Positions 12,569-22,754 of a stretch of DNA of 64,000 bases are shown piece by piece (within the stretch, counting starts at the first letter, position 1; each line of letters opens with the position of its first letter). Source of the DNA: Sympetrum striolatum (Eukaryota; Arthropoda; Insecta; Odonata; Libellulidae); NCBI GenBank assembly GCA_947579665.1, contig OX388348.1, positions 3,472,001-3,536,000 of the forward strand, written 5' to 3'. Made by a program: the position numbers and the translations under genes. The notes below the pieces were generated by a model. The model saw only the letters and a list, made by a program, of their open reading frames with translations. It did not search any database and was not told the DNA's origin.

Positions 12569-12661
12569 GCTTCGACAGCTTAGGTCATTTCACACATGGG
12601 CTCCTTCCGGGAATCGAACCCGGTGTGCCCATGTGCATCCCACATGATTATGCCGGAGCCC
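12569..12661 (-). repeat. tRNA-derived SINE (family 1)
   Basis: Read on the minus strand it starts GGGCTCCGGCATAATCATG and carries a perfect B box in a T arm (CCGGGTTCGATTCCCGG). A complementary end, GGAGCCC, follows. The shared family tail comes next (GAAATGACCTAAGCTGTCGA). The middle differs from the 25 kb copy. No clear target-site duplication is visible. It lies just downstream of ratchet-site candidate 1. Confidence 0.75.
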
Positions 12662-15600
12662 ATTGAGAATGGCATTGGAACGTAATGTAATCTGTGACCC
12701 GTAAACTATCACCAGACAACCCTATATGGCGAATTTTGGGATTTAGAACATCGTAATAAAAAAATCAGCGTTGACTAAATCTGGTAGAATTTTTGTATCC
12801 TAAAATTGTCGCTTTTTAATTATTTGAGCTTTTCACGTACCCTTTGGAATACTTCCGGCTGGATCGACATTTCATCTAAACTTTGGAAGAATCCGAAATT
12901 TCTTCTCTACATAAACGTACAAACTTTACATAAATGTAGATTAGCCCAATTTCGGTGTTTTTCTATCTGAAATGCACATTTAGTTAAATGATACTAGTTC
13001 ATAAATATAAAATACATCTATATATAATAGATTAATCATGCGATAAGTAAATCAGCATTTAAAAAAGAGATTAAATGAAAAAACTTCTGATTTGTACAAT
13101 TGGCGAATATAATACTCCTTATCTTGGCTTACCGTGTTTAATTTATTCGTAATTTATTCTTACTGAGATTTTCTTTACTGGCCAAAGTTCAGCCTAAGAG
13201 ATGATGTAGTAAAAAGACTTTACAATATCGTTTATTGAGGATTTATCGACCATTCTATTATCTCATTATAATATGTTATGGATCGGCAAGTATAGGATAA
13301 TACGGAAGAAAAGTGTCGACAAATTTGAATCCTAAACTAAATTAATAAACTCTTACTGACCAGTAAAGTAATTGTCGTTTGTGTTGAGGTTTTTTCATGC
13401 ATAAAACTAAACTATTTAACGCTTATCATGCTTTTATACTTTTTAGATAGCAAATATTTTAGAAGGGCTTGTGTCAGTCGGCCTTGGGAAAATTTTAGTT
13501 TTCCAGAAATCTGATTTCGTAACTCAAAAGCTGTAGCATCCCTTCAGTTTGTTCATTTTGAATTCGGAGCCATTCACAAATTGACGACTGTTTTATCCAC
13601 GCATCCAGTAACTTTTACGAAGGCCGTATTAAACACGATACGTAAAAATAAATCTCTTAAATCACGAATACGGAACTTTTCCCAGATTTTAACGTATTTC
13701 CGTTTACCGAATGTTTCATGTTTTAAGAATGCAAATTTATGCCGGTATCTGCGGTCGCAGTTTTAATTCACAAAAAAATCGCTGAAAACATTTGTAAATC
13801 ACCGAATTTTCAGTTAACAAACAGAATAACTTATTATCAATTTAAATTTTTATCATAAAATAGAATATTTAGTGAATTAATTGGTATCTACGTAAGATCA
13901 ATTTACGAAAATCGCAGAATATCCGATTGAAATAAAAGGTGTAGAGGCTGTTTGACTTGATCTTTAAAAACGGCTCAACCGCTGGGAATTAACTTGACTA
14001 GTTTGAAGGTGATGGGTGCTAATAGATCTTCAATATGTCTTTCTCCAGGTGGAATTAATAGTTGCAAAAAGTTGGATAGCACTTCGTAGTGAAATATAGA
14101 AATCGCAATTTATTTATTGGAATATTATTTAATAAATCTGTACATATTAAGTTGTCCGAGGAAATCTTTTAAGTACAAGTTTGCGTTAATAAAATAGAAA
14201 GAGCAATTGCAAAAATCAAGAAAATTCATTGATACGATAGTAATTGATACAGTAAAGCTGAAATGAACTGTAGTAAAAAGGGAATTTTCTGAAAAACTTC
14301 ATTTCCATTATCTTTGTTAGGTCATAAATAATTATGTATGTGATCCCTGCTTTCTTCTCACTAATGAAAGTAACTACTGGCAGTGCAAACTATTCGATAA
14401 CTGCGAATTATGTAACTGTTCTTTTTTCAAGAAGCAAAATAAAATAAATGAATAAAAAATATTGAATTTTCCTATAACGCCTTCTAAAAAAAGATATAAA
14501 GGAATTCCTCGCGAAATCACGTTCATTCCAACTTTTAGGTATTTTATGCCTTCAGGTTGAGGCGTAACATTCTACTTGTTACACCTTCATAACTCAGAGG
14601 CAATGCTGGACATTTCAATGTTATTCTTGAAAAGCGGAAAATTGAATAAAGTTGAGCTCATGAACTCATAAGAAACATTCCGGTCACGCAGCTTTAAAGT
14701 TTATTGCGCAACTTAGCTGTGCCTTGCACCGTAACCTTCAGCTCTTCATCTTCCATCCTTCTCAACCTTTGTCACGGGTGTGCACCGTGATATCTCTAGT
14801 TTAATATTGACTCTTCAATTCTGATATTCTCTTTATTGCAGTTTTAAATTGATTTATACATTAGAATTGTTTAAGCTAATGTTTTTCGATAGTTCGTGGG
14901 CTCATAGAGATAGCGCTCACTATATAAAAAAAATAGATTTCTAAACTCCGAATCAAATTTCATGACATATTCACCATTGTACATTTATTAAAGTTTAATG
15001 TATTTACTGCCAAAAATTTCATATATGTATAAAAAAATTAATAATGTAAGTTTATGTTTTTTCTTATCTTTTGTAATTTATCGTTACGATACTCGAACAT
15101 AGTTCTGTACACGCACGTTATATACACCTTATATTAGTAGTATCTTTATGCTTCCAGTGAGCGCGGATATGAAGTTAAGGTTTGTCCTCAGAAGATCTCA
15201 TTATCAGCAGTAAATTTCAGAAGTACTTGAACTAAACTGCTGATCGTTTCAGAGATATTTCGTGTTTACTGTAATAATGCCAGAGGTAGATTTAGTTATT
15301 TCCGGAAAACGGTAAAGAAACATTTATCTAAAATTAAAAAATAATTATAGAGCCTTTCTCCTCTATTATTAATCATGAAAAAGTATCATGTTACAACGAA
15401 TTTTATAGTGATGGTAAAATCTCTATGCTATAACTTGTTTGATTTTTATTTTAATGTCCTAAACATAATCTGAGGAAGACTGGTTCTCTGAGATGTATTC
15501 CACTAGGAAAATGGCGTCTTTTTCAATACATGTTGATAGAGTTGTGTATATTTTATATTAGTACCAAGTATATATCTGCGAAGGAAATAAAAGCCAAGTA

Positions 15601-16442
15601 GAACTGCCGATGCCTCTCCTCTCACTTGTACCATTTGTCGAAGTAATTACATTGACTATAAATTGCCTATCAAATGTTCATAATTTGAAATCGGTATGAT
15701 GAGGCATATCTCTGTTGAGGGCCATAGCAAAGGAGTTCCTTCTCTACAACTCCGGATTTGTTTTCGAGTCTCAGTTGATAGATTTGGAGCTATCAGCGTT
15801 TATTTATTTAATGTAATCGCAGCAATTTGGTAAGAGTACCAAATGGCAACCAGGATGCTTAATTATGCATCATTTAAAGTAATCTTGCGAAGGTAATTAT
15901 CGGAGACTCGAAAGTTTAAAGAGTTACGAGTATTTTTCTGGCACAGCAGAATCTTTCGAATTCATTTACCTCCTCTCTGTAAGATTCCGGACGTAAGGCT
16001 CTGTTACGGGGACATCTTTTGACCAAGAGATCAATTTTTATGGAATTCAGGCACCACTTTACATTCGAGTACGCAAACACGGAATAGGGTAGCGTCCACT
16101 TTCCGATTGGTACCAGGATCGCACCTTCTTTCCATTCGAGCCTCATGCGGACCGAAAAATCCCTCCCCCGATCGATTGTGGCGCCGCTCTTCTGGAGGAA
16201 TCCAAAGCACGACTGGAGAAATCGAGTCGCAAAACGAGAGGAAAAGGGAGGAGATGAAAATCACTCCGTTCCGATGACAAGAGAAGATCGTCCTGCGCGA
16301 CCTTAGATGCCCCCTTTTAACAATATCCTCTCGGAGTTACGAACAAATACTTAAATTCTTCCCCATATTCCCTGACAAATTAGTTTGAGAATTTCTTTCA
16401 AATATGTCTACTCAAGGACTAAAAATTAATTAATTTATTTTG
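12662..16442. other. Non-coding stretch
   Basis: A+T-rich, with no gene or repeat recognised apart from a small hairpin (TCACGG / CCGTGA arms, 14772-14790). A mixed-composition island lies at about 16000-16290; short minus-strand frames there are not recognisable. Confidence 0.45.
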
Positions 16443-16613
16443 GAACGCCGCAGTTTGGTCGCAGGAGGCTGCACTTGAAAATTTCTAATTCTTGAGCCGC
16501 ATTTACTCATTCGCAGGAATGGATCGCTAGGCGAGTAGCGAGGCGAATATATTGTAGGTTCACTTGTCATTCGCCTCGTTTCTCGCCTTGCCACTCGTAG
16601 CGACAGTGGCGTT
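16443..16613. mobile_element. Foldback (MITE-like) element
   Basis: The centre is an imperfect palindrome with 20-base arms at 16529-16548 and 16569-16588, 18 of 20 positions paired, around a 20-base loop. The outer ends also pair loosely: ACGCCGCAGTTTGGTCGC on the left against GCGACAGTGGCGTT on the right. The segment is GC richer than its flanks. This is consistent with a small foldback transposon, but no target duplication is evident. Confidence 0.4.
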
Positions 16614-17035
16614 GTTTTGGGCAAGAGAGCGTTTACGGCGTTTTAAGTACGTTTTTTACCTAGCTAACTGATCAATCAGCTGGTGTGAATTGTTTGATGT
16701 TATTTATTAAGTGGAATTTTAAATTATAGAATTTATTTTCTAGTCACTTTCGAGACATTTCTGAGTATAGAATTCACAGTTATTTGTGCCCAGCAAGCAA
16801 CCGAAAATTGCGACCACTAAAACTCATTTTAGATATAGTCTGATTTTATGATCTTTCCTTGATTCAGAATAAAACATTGTTAATTTCTTCCAACAATCAG
16901 AATAGTTTAGTTTGCCCTAGGATACATTTGCTGCAAATTATGAAGAAAATAACGAATCCCACGCCAATTATGGCGGTATTTAACTTATTTTGACTTCTAC
17001 GCCTGCACTTATAAAGCTAAAGAACAAACGGAAGA
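16614..17035. other. Non-coding stretch
   Basis: Nothing recognised. Confidence 0.5.
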
Positions 17036-17095
17036 TTGGGACCCGAACCCAACTCTCCCACTTTCCGGGAAATTGTTTTAACCACCTATGATTAT
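17036..17095 (-). repeat. tRNA-like SINE relic (minus strand)
   Basis: The minus strand has an A-box-like ATAGGTGGTTAAAACA followed about 25 bases later by a B-box-like GAGTTGGGTTCGGGTCCC. The spacing suits a tRNA-derived head. The tail does not match the other SINEs in this window, so it may be a third family or a tRNA pseudogene. Confidence 0.45.
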
Positions 17096-18469
17096 CATGC
17101 AGACGGAATTCCTTTCTTTTTACGGGATATATTGGCATTGATCCTAAAGTACCCAGGTGAAGAATTGATCATAAATGAAGATTTATCGATAGGCTCTCAA
17201 TCAGATAAAGAAACAGTTAAATACAATGTAAAGAGGTCACTAACATCTCGTTTTTAAGCTAAAGTGCATTTCTGAAGTAGAGCAGAAATAGAGTCAGTTC
17301 TACCACTTGCAAGAATTTTTACTTATCATAATAAAGGTATGAATAATTGAAGTAGTTAATTATGCGATTAATCAATAATAAGGAGGAATTCAGATTTAGG
17401 GAAATGGTGAGTTTGTAAATCTCAGAATCTGCTGAACATCTACAGGTTTTGAAAAACAGTCCACCTTATCGGCTTCTCCTTGAATGCCTTATCAATTCAT
17501 CACGCATTTCCGCTGAAAACGCAGCCTAACGCCTCTTAATTATACCTTTTGTAGCTAACGCCATCTCTTTCGGATGAATCATCCATGTCTCCCTGTTCAT
17601 GCTCGCCTATATGACTCAGCAGTTATTTTGCCACTGTAAACAATCTTACGTATCATGGTAACTATTTGTAAACAGTTTTTTAAGAGCAATCATGAGAAGG
17701 AAAAATTTACGCAACATAGAGGATTGAGACACTGACCGAAGACTTTTTCTGTACTTCTATTTTTTGAGGGTCCAGAGAAAATGTGTCATAGGTTCATTAT
17801 ATCGTCAGCTTTTGTCGTAGAAGTCGTATTCAATGGAGGAATTAGTTAAAATAAATGAGGCAATGCTACGCTATTTCAATCTCGTTAGTTGAGGAAAGCA
17901 AACTTTGTTAAGTTAAAGGTACTTAAATTAGCTCTCTATTAAATCTCTGGAGGATATATTAGGTTAGTTGTACAATTTCCTTTGAAATGAAGTTACCTCA
18001 GCACAAGCTACATTCATGTTTTTGGTTTGAAGTCTTCTCCATGTCTGGTGAATTCTAATTATCAAGATTGGCTGTTAGATGTTCTATTAATATTTGTTCC
18101 AAAAACAAAAATCATGATCACATCATTGTTCAACAACATTAACCTTTTATTTAGAGCGTGAGTGTGGAGAGCAACGGTAATAAATCGAGAGCATCTTATT
18201 CCGAGCTTTAATACATTATAAATTATAAGCCTATTTATTTAAATCTTCGCTCTTATCGTTTATTCAACTAATTCAATCCTTTAAACATTATTTTATATTA
18301 CACATACACATACATATGTACCTCCTTCATATAAAATTTAACGGAAGCGGTTGCTTGGTAAAAATATTTACCATGTCATTATCTGCTAAGCATATAAATA
18401 GATGCTAGCACCTCGTCTGACTCCCTTTGTTTACAATACGTCGTTACGCGGCATAACTGTTTTCTAACG
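17096..18469. other. Non-coding stretch
   Basis: A+T-rich, no gene or repeat recognised. Confidence 0.5.
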
Positions 18470-19460
18470 ATGATGAATCTCTTTCCCAAGTGTATTTCCG
18501 AATATCCGCTCTTTGGCAAATGCCTTCTTTCCGACTCGGTCCTTCTTGAAGGTCAAATTCTGCACGAGGGGTCAATGGAAGGGCCTGATTGCGTGCTCCC
18601 CTTTTGTACTGCCCCAACAACAAGGGTTGGCCCTTTCTCAGAAGCTCACTTCTTTCACAGACGCCGATGTTTAATCGCCGTTTTTTCCCGTATCTTTTGA
18701 CAGTATTTCCCGCATTGTCCCCAGCGGTGAACGCGAAAAAGGACATCGGTTTATATTTATGGCGCGCACGTGTATTCCGCATAAAATCGAACTTATTTTT
18801 TTTTCGCGACTATTTTCTGAAGGTTTCGTGAGTTGTTTCGAAAATTACTCTTCCCGTGACAGCGGAGAAAGACAAAATATGGCTGCTTTGACGGGGAAAT
18901 GATGATTTCACGTTAACTGTCGCTCGTCACCGGCGGCTTTTGAGTTATAAATTTAAATGATATTTCCACGGCTATTTTCGCTGCGATCCATCTCTGGTGG
19001 ACATTCTTGCGACGTAGTTATAAGAGCAGGAAAACTCATGCTCCTGCAAGGTTGTGGATATTAGCTGTTACCTCGATGATGGAGGATGGATGGAGAAAAA
19101 TAAACCTTCCGAACAAGCGATTTAACCTCAGTAGCTGCATAGGAAGTTCTTGCGAGCGTTGGTTTTTTCAACCGGCCGTGGCTAATAAATCTTAAAAGCA
19201 CGGAAAGGGTTGGCGCCACGATTCTCTATCCCCCTCCGCTGTATGAAAAGGGGTATGAGGAACTTCGCATTGCGTGCCGTTGTGGCGCTGAGAGCGAAGC
19301 GGACGAATCTGGAAGCGGAGGATTGGAAGGGAAAGAGCTTATTTGAGAATCGTCACTCTTTTATTTTATACATTCTAAGGCAGAAGAGGGAGTTGAATTT
19401 CGCGCCTTTCTTCTGCTTGTTTTCGAGACTTTGCGATCCTTTTCTTTGTTAAAGGGATCA
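18470..19460. other. GC-richer island, unassigned
   Basis: About 1 kb of mixed composition with many CG dinucleotides. It contains a minus-strand frame of 112 codons (18444-18782) and several + frames of about 60-80 codons. None shows a family motif. GGCGCGCACGTG lies near 18760 and a run of TTTAAATGATATTTCC near 18950. Candidate conserved non-coding element or enhancer; no direct evidence. Confidence 0.35.
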
Positions 19461-19857
19461 TCTGGGGAGGAAGGGAGGGATTGCTCATTTGTTAGGGGAG
19501 ACTAATTTAGTGGAGGATTTAGAGAAGGTCCTCCTGAACCTCTCTAATGTTGGTAGAAAGGCTGTAGAGATTTTCAGTATTAATTTTGTGATAAAACAGA
19601 TATCTCTAACTTCTGTGGACGGAATTGATGAACAATATGTAGTAAAAAAGGATGAGGATTTAGTCTTATAAAGGTTTTTTCAGAAATAGTGCCTCTCGCT
19701 CTACGTAGGTTTATAGAACGATGGTGGGGACTTTTCAATGTTAATGTTGTCGTCTGGGTGATAAAGTATATATTTCTATTTTCTGATGGGAAATATATAA
19801 TAAATAATCAAGTATGAAACAAAAGAAGTGTCTTATTGTCGATTATTTTGGTGGTTA
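19461..19857. other. Non-coding stretch
   Basis: Nothing recognised. Confidence 0.45.
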
Positions 19858-19895
19858 TAATCGTGTGAGACCTTGGTTTGAGTCCCACACCAAAT
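19858..19895 (+). repeat. tRNA T-arm-like relic
   Basis: GTGTGAGACC is followed by a B-box-like TTGGTTTGAGTCCCACACC. Only the 3' part of a tRNA-like fold is recognisable, so this is most likely a decayed SINE head. Confidence 0.3.
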
Positions 19896-20149
19896 TTTAT
19901 AGGAATGTAGATCTAGAAGAAAATTTACAGCACATGGTGAGACATATATTTTAATATCTTCATCGATTTTGGAATGGTCGATTTGTGCTACTCAACTCTA
20001 GAAACAGTGGTAATCTAATTTATGATTCCATTGCATATTATTTTTTGTTTTTACAGATTTTTTAAAGCTTCTCATACAGCGAGACATCGATTTACTGAGA
20101 AGGTGTAACATCAACAATGGGCGACCATTCTCTAACAGATAAATACCCG

Positions 20150-20200
20150 TTAGACGGGATTCGAACCCACAATTTTATGCATTTTATAATTTTAAAAATC
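20150..20200 (-). repeat. tRNA-like relic (minus strand)
   Basis: The minus strand carries a perfect B box in a T-arm-like context (GTGGGTTCGAATCCCGTC). No matching 5' half is evident and the flanks differ from SINE families 1 and 2. It lies next to a non-LTR retrotransposon 3' end. Confidence 0.35.
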
Positions 20201-20230
20201 ATCCCATGCATTGATAAGTGATGTTCGTTG

Positions 20231-20780
20231 TGTTTATTTTATTTTATTTATTTATGTAACGCAAACTGGTAAATATTGCCAACAAAATTGTGTTTTAATA
20301 AAAACTTTACGAATAAATACGTTCAAGTAAAACAAATAAGTCGATTATAAAAAACGTCGTCTGAATTATAATAAGAATAAGGCTCACTAAAATCTATTAA
20401 AAAATACAAGAAAAGATAGTCGCATGCCAGTAAAGCAACTAAAACACACCATTAGACACACCAAGACTTAAAAACCATTTTATAATTCTCCTAAATATCA
20501 CATATTTGTCACTTAAAATGTCACAGTCAGGAATACTTCTTATCACCTCGTTTGACTTTGCTGTGATTCCGGGAATCGTCCAGTGTTTATAGTAATTCGC
20601 TTGAACGTAGACTGGGAGAAATCCTGAGATGGTGCTCTAATTTGAATGAGTTCAATAAGTTCAGTACAGTCGAAAGCGTCGCCAGCTATAATTTTCCTCA
20701 GAAGAAGCAGGTCCGCTTTACATCTTCGGTAATAAAGAGGAAGAGGGTTTCTGTAGCATTTGATAAGTCACGTAATAAAA
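20231..20780 (-). mobile_element. Non-LTR retrotransposon 3' end (degenerate)
   Basis: Minus-strand translation of about 20728-20543 gives a continuous peptide starting RRCKADLLLLRKIIAGDA and continuing DCTELIELIQIRAPS before a stop. This pattern (RR..DL..L.KI..G..DC.EL...I....PS) is the C-terminal end of reverse-transcriptase ORFs in Jockey/CR1-like LINEs. It is followed by a non-coding 3' part ending in an AAATA-type simple tail near 20231-20262. Upstream, frames are broken by stops and shifts. It is a 5'-truncated dead copy. The clade is not certain. Confidence 0.65.
20543..20760 (-). pseudogene. LINE reverse-transcriptase C-terminal remnant
   Basis: This is the coding part of the element above. 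It retains about 60 codons of the post-RT C-terminal region and ends at a TGA (complement of 20543-20545). The catalytic palm motif (F/YADD) is absent because the copy is 5'-truncated. Family assignment rests on the conserved residue pattern read by eye. Confidence 0.55.
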
Positions 20781-21671
20781 GACTTCTTGGCAATCTACGA
20801 TTTCATGGATATCACTATGTACGATTAGGATGAATCAAAAGATTATAAATTTCCTTATTGATTCTTGAGTCTTTATTACTATATTTACCATTTTTGAGAG
20901 ATTTGCAGTATCCTTTAAACAGGTCGTTTCTTTCACGATGAAAGATTTTATATGTCCTTATTTTTTATGATATACGTCATAGCTCGTTTATGGGGCGATT
21001 GGTGGCAATAAAGAAGTTATCAGAGGTTAATAATAGGTTATAGGTAGTTCCAAGTGAATATTGCCAGTAATATAAGGAGCATTCCCGGTTCTAAACGAAT
21101 TGTTGATGTCAAATTTAAAGATTAGTTAATGGTTGTGTGAAAAAAAGATGTAATAAAATTATCACGATCCTTCTTCTTATAAATACAAGTTATAATAAGA
21201 GAAATTTTTATTTCATTAATTTGGTAGAGGTTACTTTTTGACAATTCAAGGATTTATGGAAGGAAATCGCAACATATACCCTAATATTTATCACATATTT
21301 ATAAGAATAAATATATAAATAGAGATTGGAACTGTTATCAAAGGCCGTTTAAAATTACTTATAACTATGTTCGAAGGCCATTTGGGATCGGCCATTGGCT
21401 GGGATTAGATAAGGATAAAAATTGTGTTGATGAAGACAATTAGCTTTTAACTTTCAATTTTATGATTCTCCGAAGTCTGCGGAAGATGAGTGCAGTCTTC
21501 GATGGGGAATAATAGCAGTGAACATGCTCTTCCAGAATTTCCTACTGCATTGCTCGTTGGTGTGTCGTTCGCTGGAAGGTAGGTGAAACGTCGTCATGAC
21601 AGCAATCTCGGTGGTAAATTCCATGCCGAGATCCACCTAGCGCTGCGGAACGAGCATCTATAATGGCAGCA
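20781..21671. other. Non-coding stretch
   Basis: Nothing clearly recognised. The part from about 21480 may belong to the LINE fragment that follows, but no RT motif could be read there. Confidence 0.4.
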
Positions 21672-21960
21672 GTGACATATGTTGGCCTCACGAATATTTT
21701 AAGATGGGGTACCCACACTCGTAGCATTAGCGGCACTTAAGAAACTAGGCTTCGTAAAGAGTACACTCAGTTGGGGCGAAGAAAAAGTCCATGAGCGATT
21801 TTACTTTGTGCCATTTCGACCCATCTAGAGTATGCAAGCAGTGTATGGAACGCAGAGAACAAGCGTTGCATTCATGATTTATCAAAGCCTCATTGCCAGT
21901 GCTGCCCCTGATTATAGCTGCAAGGTCGCAAACGGTCATGCAAAAGAAATGTCGAAAATG
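21672..21960 (+). pseudogene. LINE reverse-transcriptase fragment, frameshifted
   Basis: Three adjoining + frames read as consecutive pieces of a non-LTR reverse transcriptase. The first is VTYVGLTNILRWGTHTRSIS (from 21672). The second is ALKKLGFVKSTLSWGEEK, continuing to FRPI (21733-21825). After a frame change comes LEYASSVWNAENK (from 21825). They match the family pattern YLGV..W..H...I..KA.KKLGF.K..L and RP.LEYAS.VW, which follows the catalytic core. At least two frameshifts and stops show it is dead. It lies in opposite orientation to the LINE end at 20231-20780, so it is a separate insertion. Confidence 0.7.
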
Positions 21961-22707
21961 CGAAGACCAGTTTTTATTTGGTAAAGGCCTATCGTAAATC
22001 CGTGCGTATACTTAATAATTTTTTCAGTGAAGAAGTTGCTCTATTCAGAGATACTTTCCTGGAAAAAATTGCTGATCCTATCTATAATCACCTTGCTACA
22101 TAGTTAAATTTGATACTGTGGGAACAAATTAGGGCAATGGATGTTAGAGATGGTCGCCTCAAAGAATAATTATTCCACGATTTTTACCTGACAGCACATC
22201 ATGTTTAAGATTAGCAGAAGTGATTTAGGAAATGTTTGTTTTAGTTACATCGACATTCCTTTAATTATGCTCGCGTATTTGACACAGATCTTTAACTCGA
22301 ATCTATCAAAACACATCATAGTAATTTGGTAATGCCTCATAGTATCGGATATATAATGGTAAATTATTGCGAAATAGGTCTTTAACACTTAAAGCGATGA
22401 TGTCCAATCAATGAGCCTGTTGTAGAAACGTAGGTATGAGAAGTAATTTTATAATAATAAAGGTATTTTATTTGGATTTTTAATTTGTTAGAGCAACTTT
22501 TCATATCGGCTCTATATACTTTTATAAGTTGCTATTATTGGTTTTCCTGTCGTAAATAATGGCAGATACAATTTGTATTTTTCTTCATCGAGACGTATTT
22601 CCACAAGACATCGCCACAGACTGTGAATTTTATAAATAATGGATTATATGAAATGGAAATCGAAGATTTTTTCTTTTAATTAATTCTCTTAATTGAATAA
22701 TTAGCCT

Positions 22708-22754
22708 CACTCACACCATTAATATGGTGTGAGTGTGACGACCTAATGGTCGTC
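22708..22754. other. Two adjacent perfect hairpins with identical TAAT loops
   Basis: Hairpin 1 (22708-22735): arms CACTCACACCAT and ATGGTGTGAGTG, 12 perfect pairs around TAAT. Hairpin 2 (22737-22754), one base later: arms GACGACC and GGTCGTC, 7 perfect pairs around TAAT. Two tandem perfect hairpins with the same loop are unlikely by chance. They could be a transposon subterminal structure, a small-RNA precursor or a protein-binding site; no flanking element was recognised. Confidence 0.6.

Noticed and set aside
12569..12661. Genuine tRNA gene
   Set aside because: The middle does not form a normal anticodon arm, and the sequence carries a SINE tail shared with other copies.
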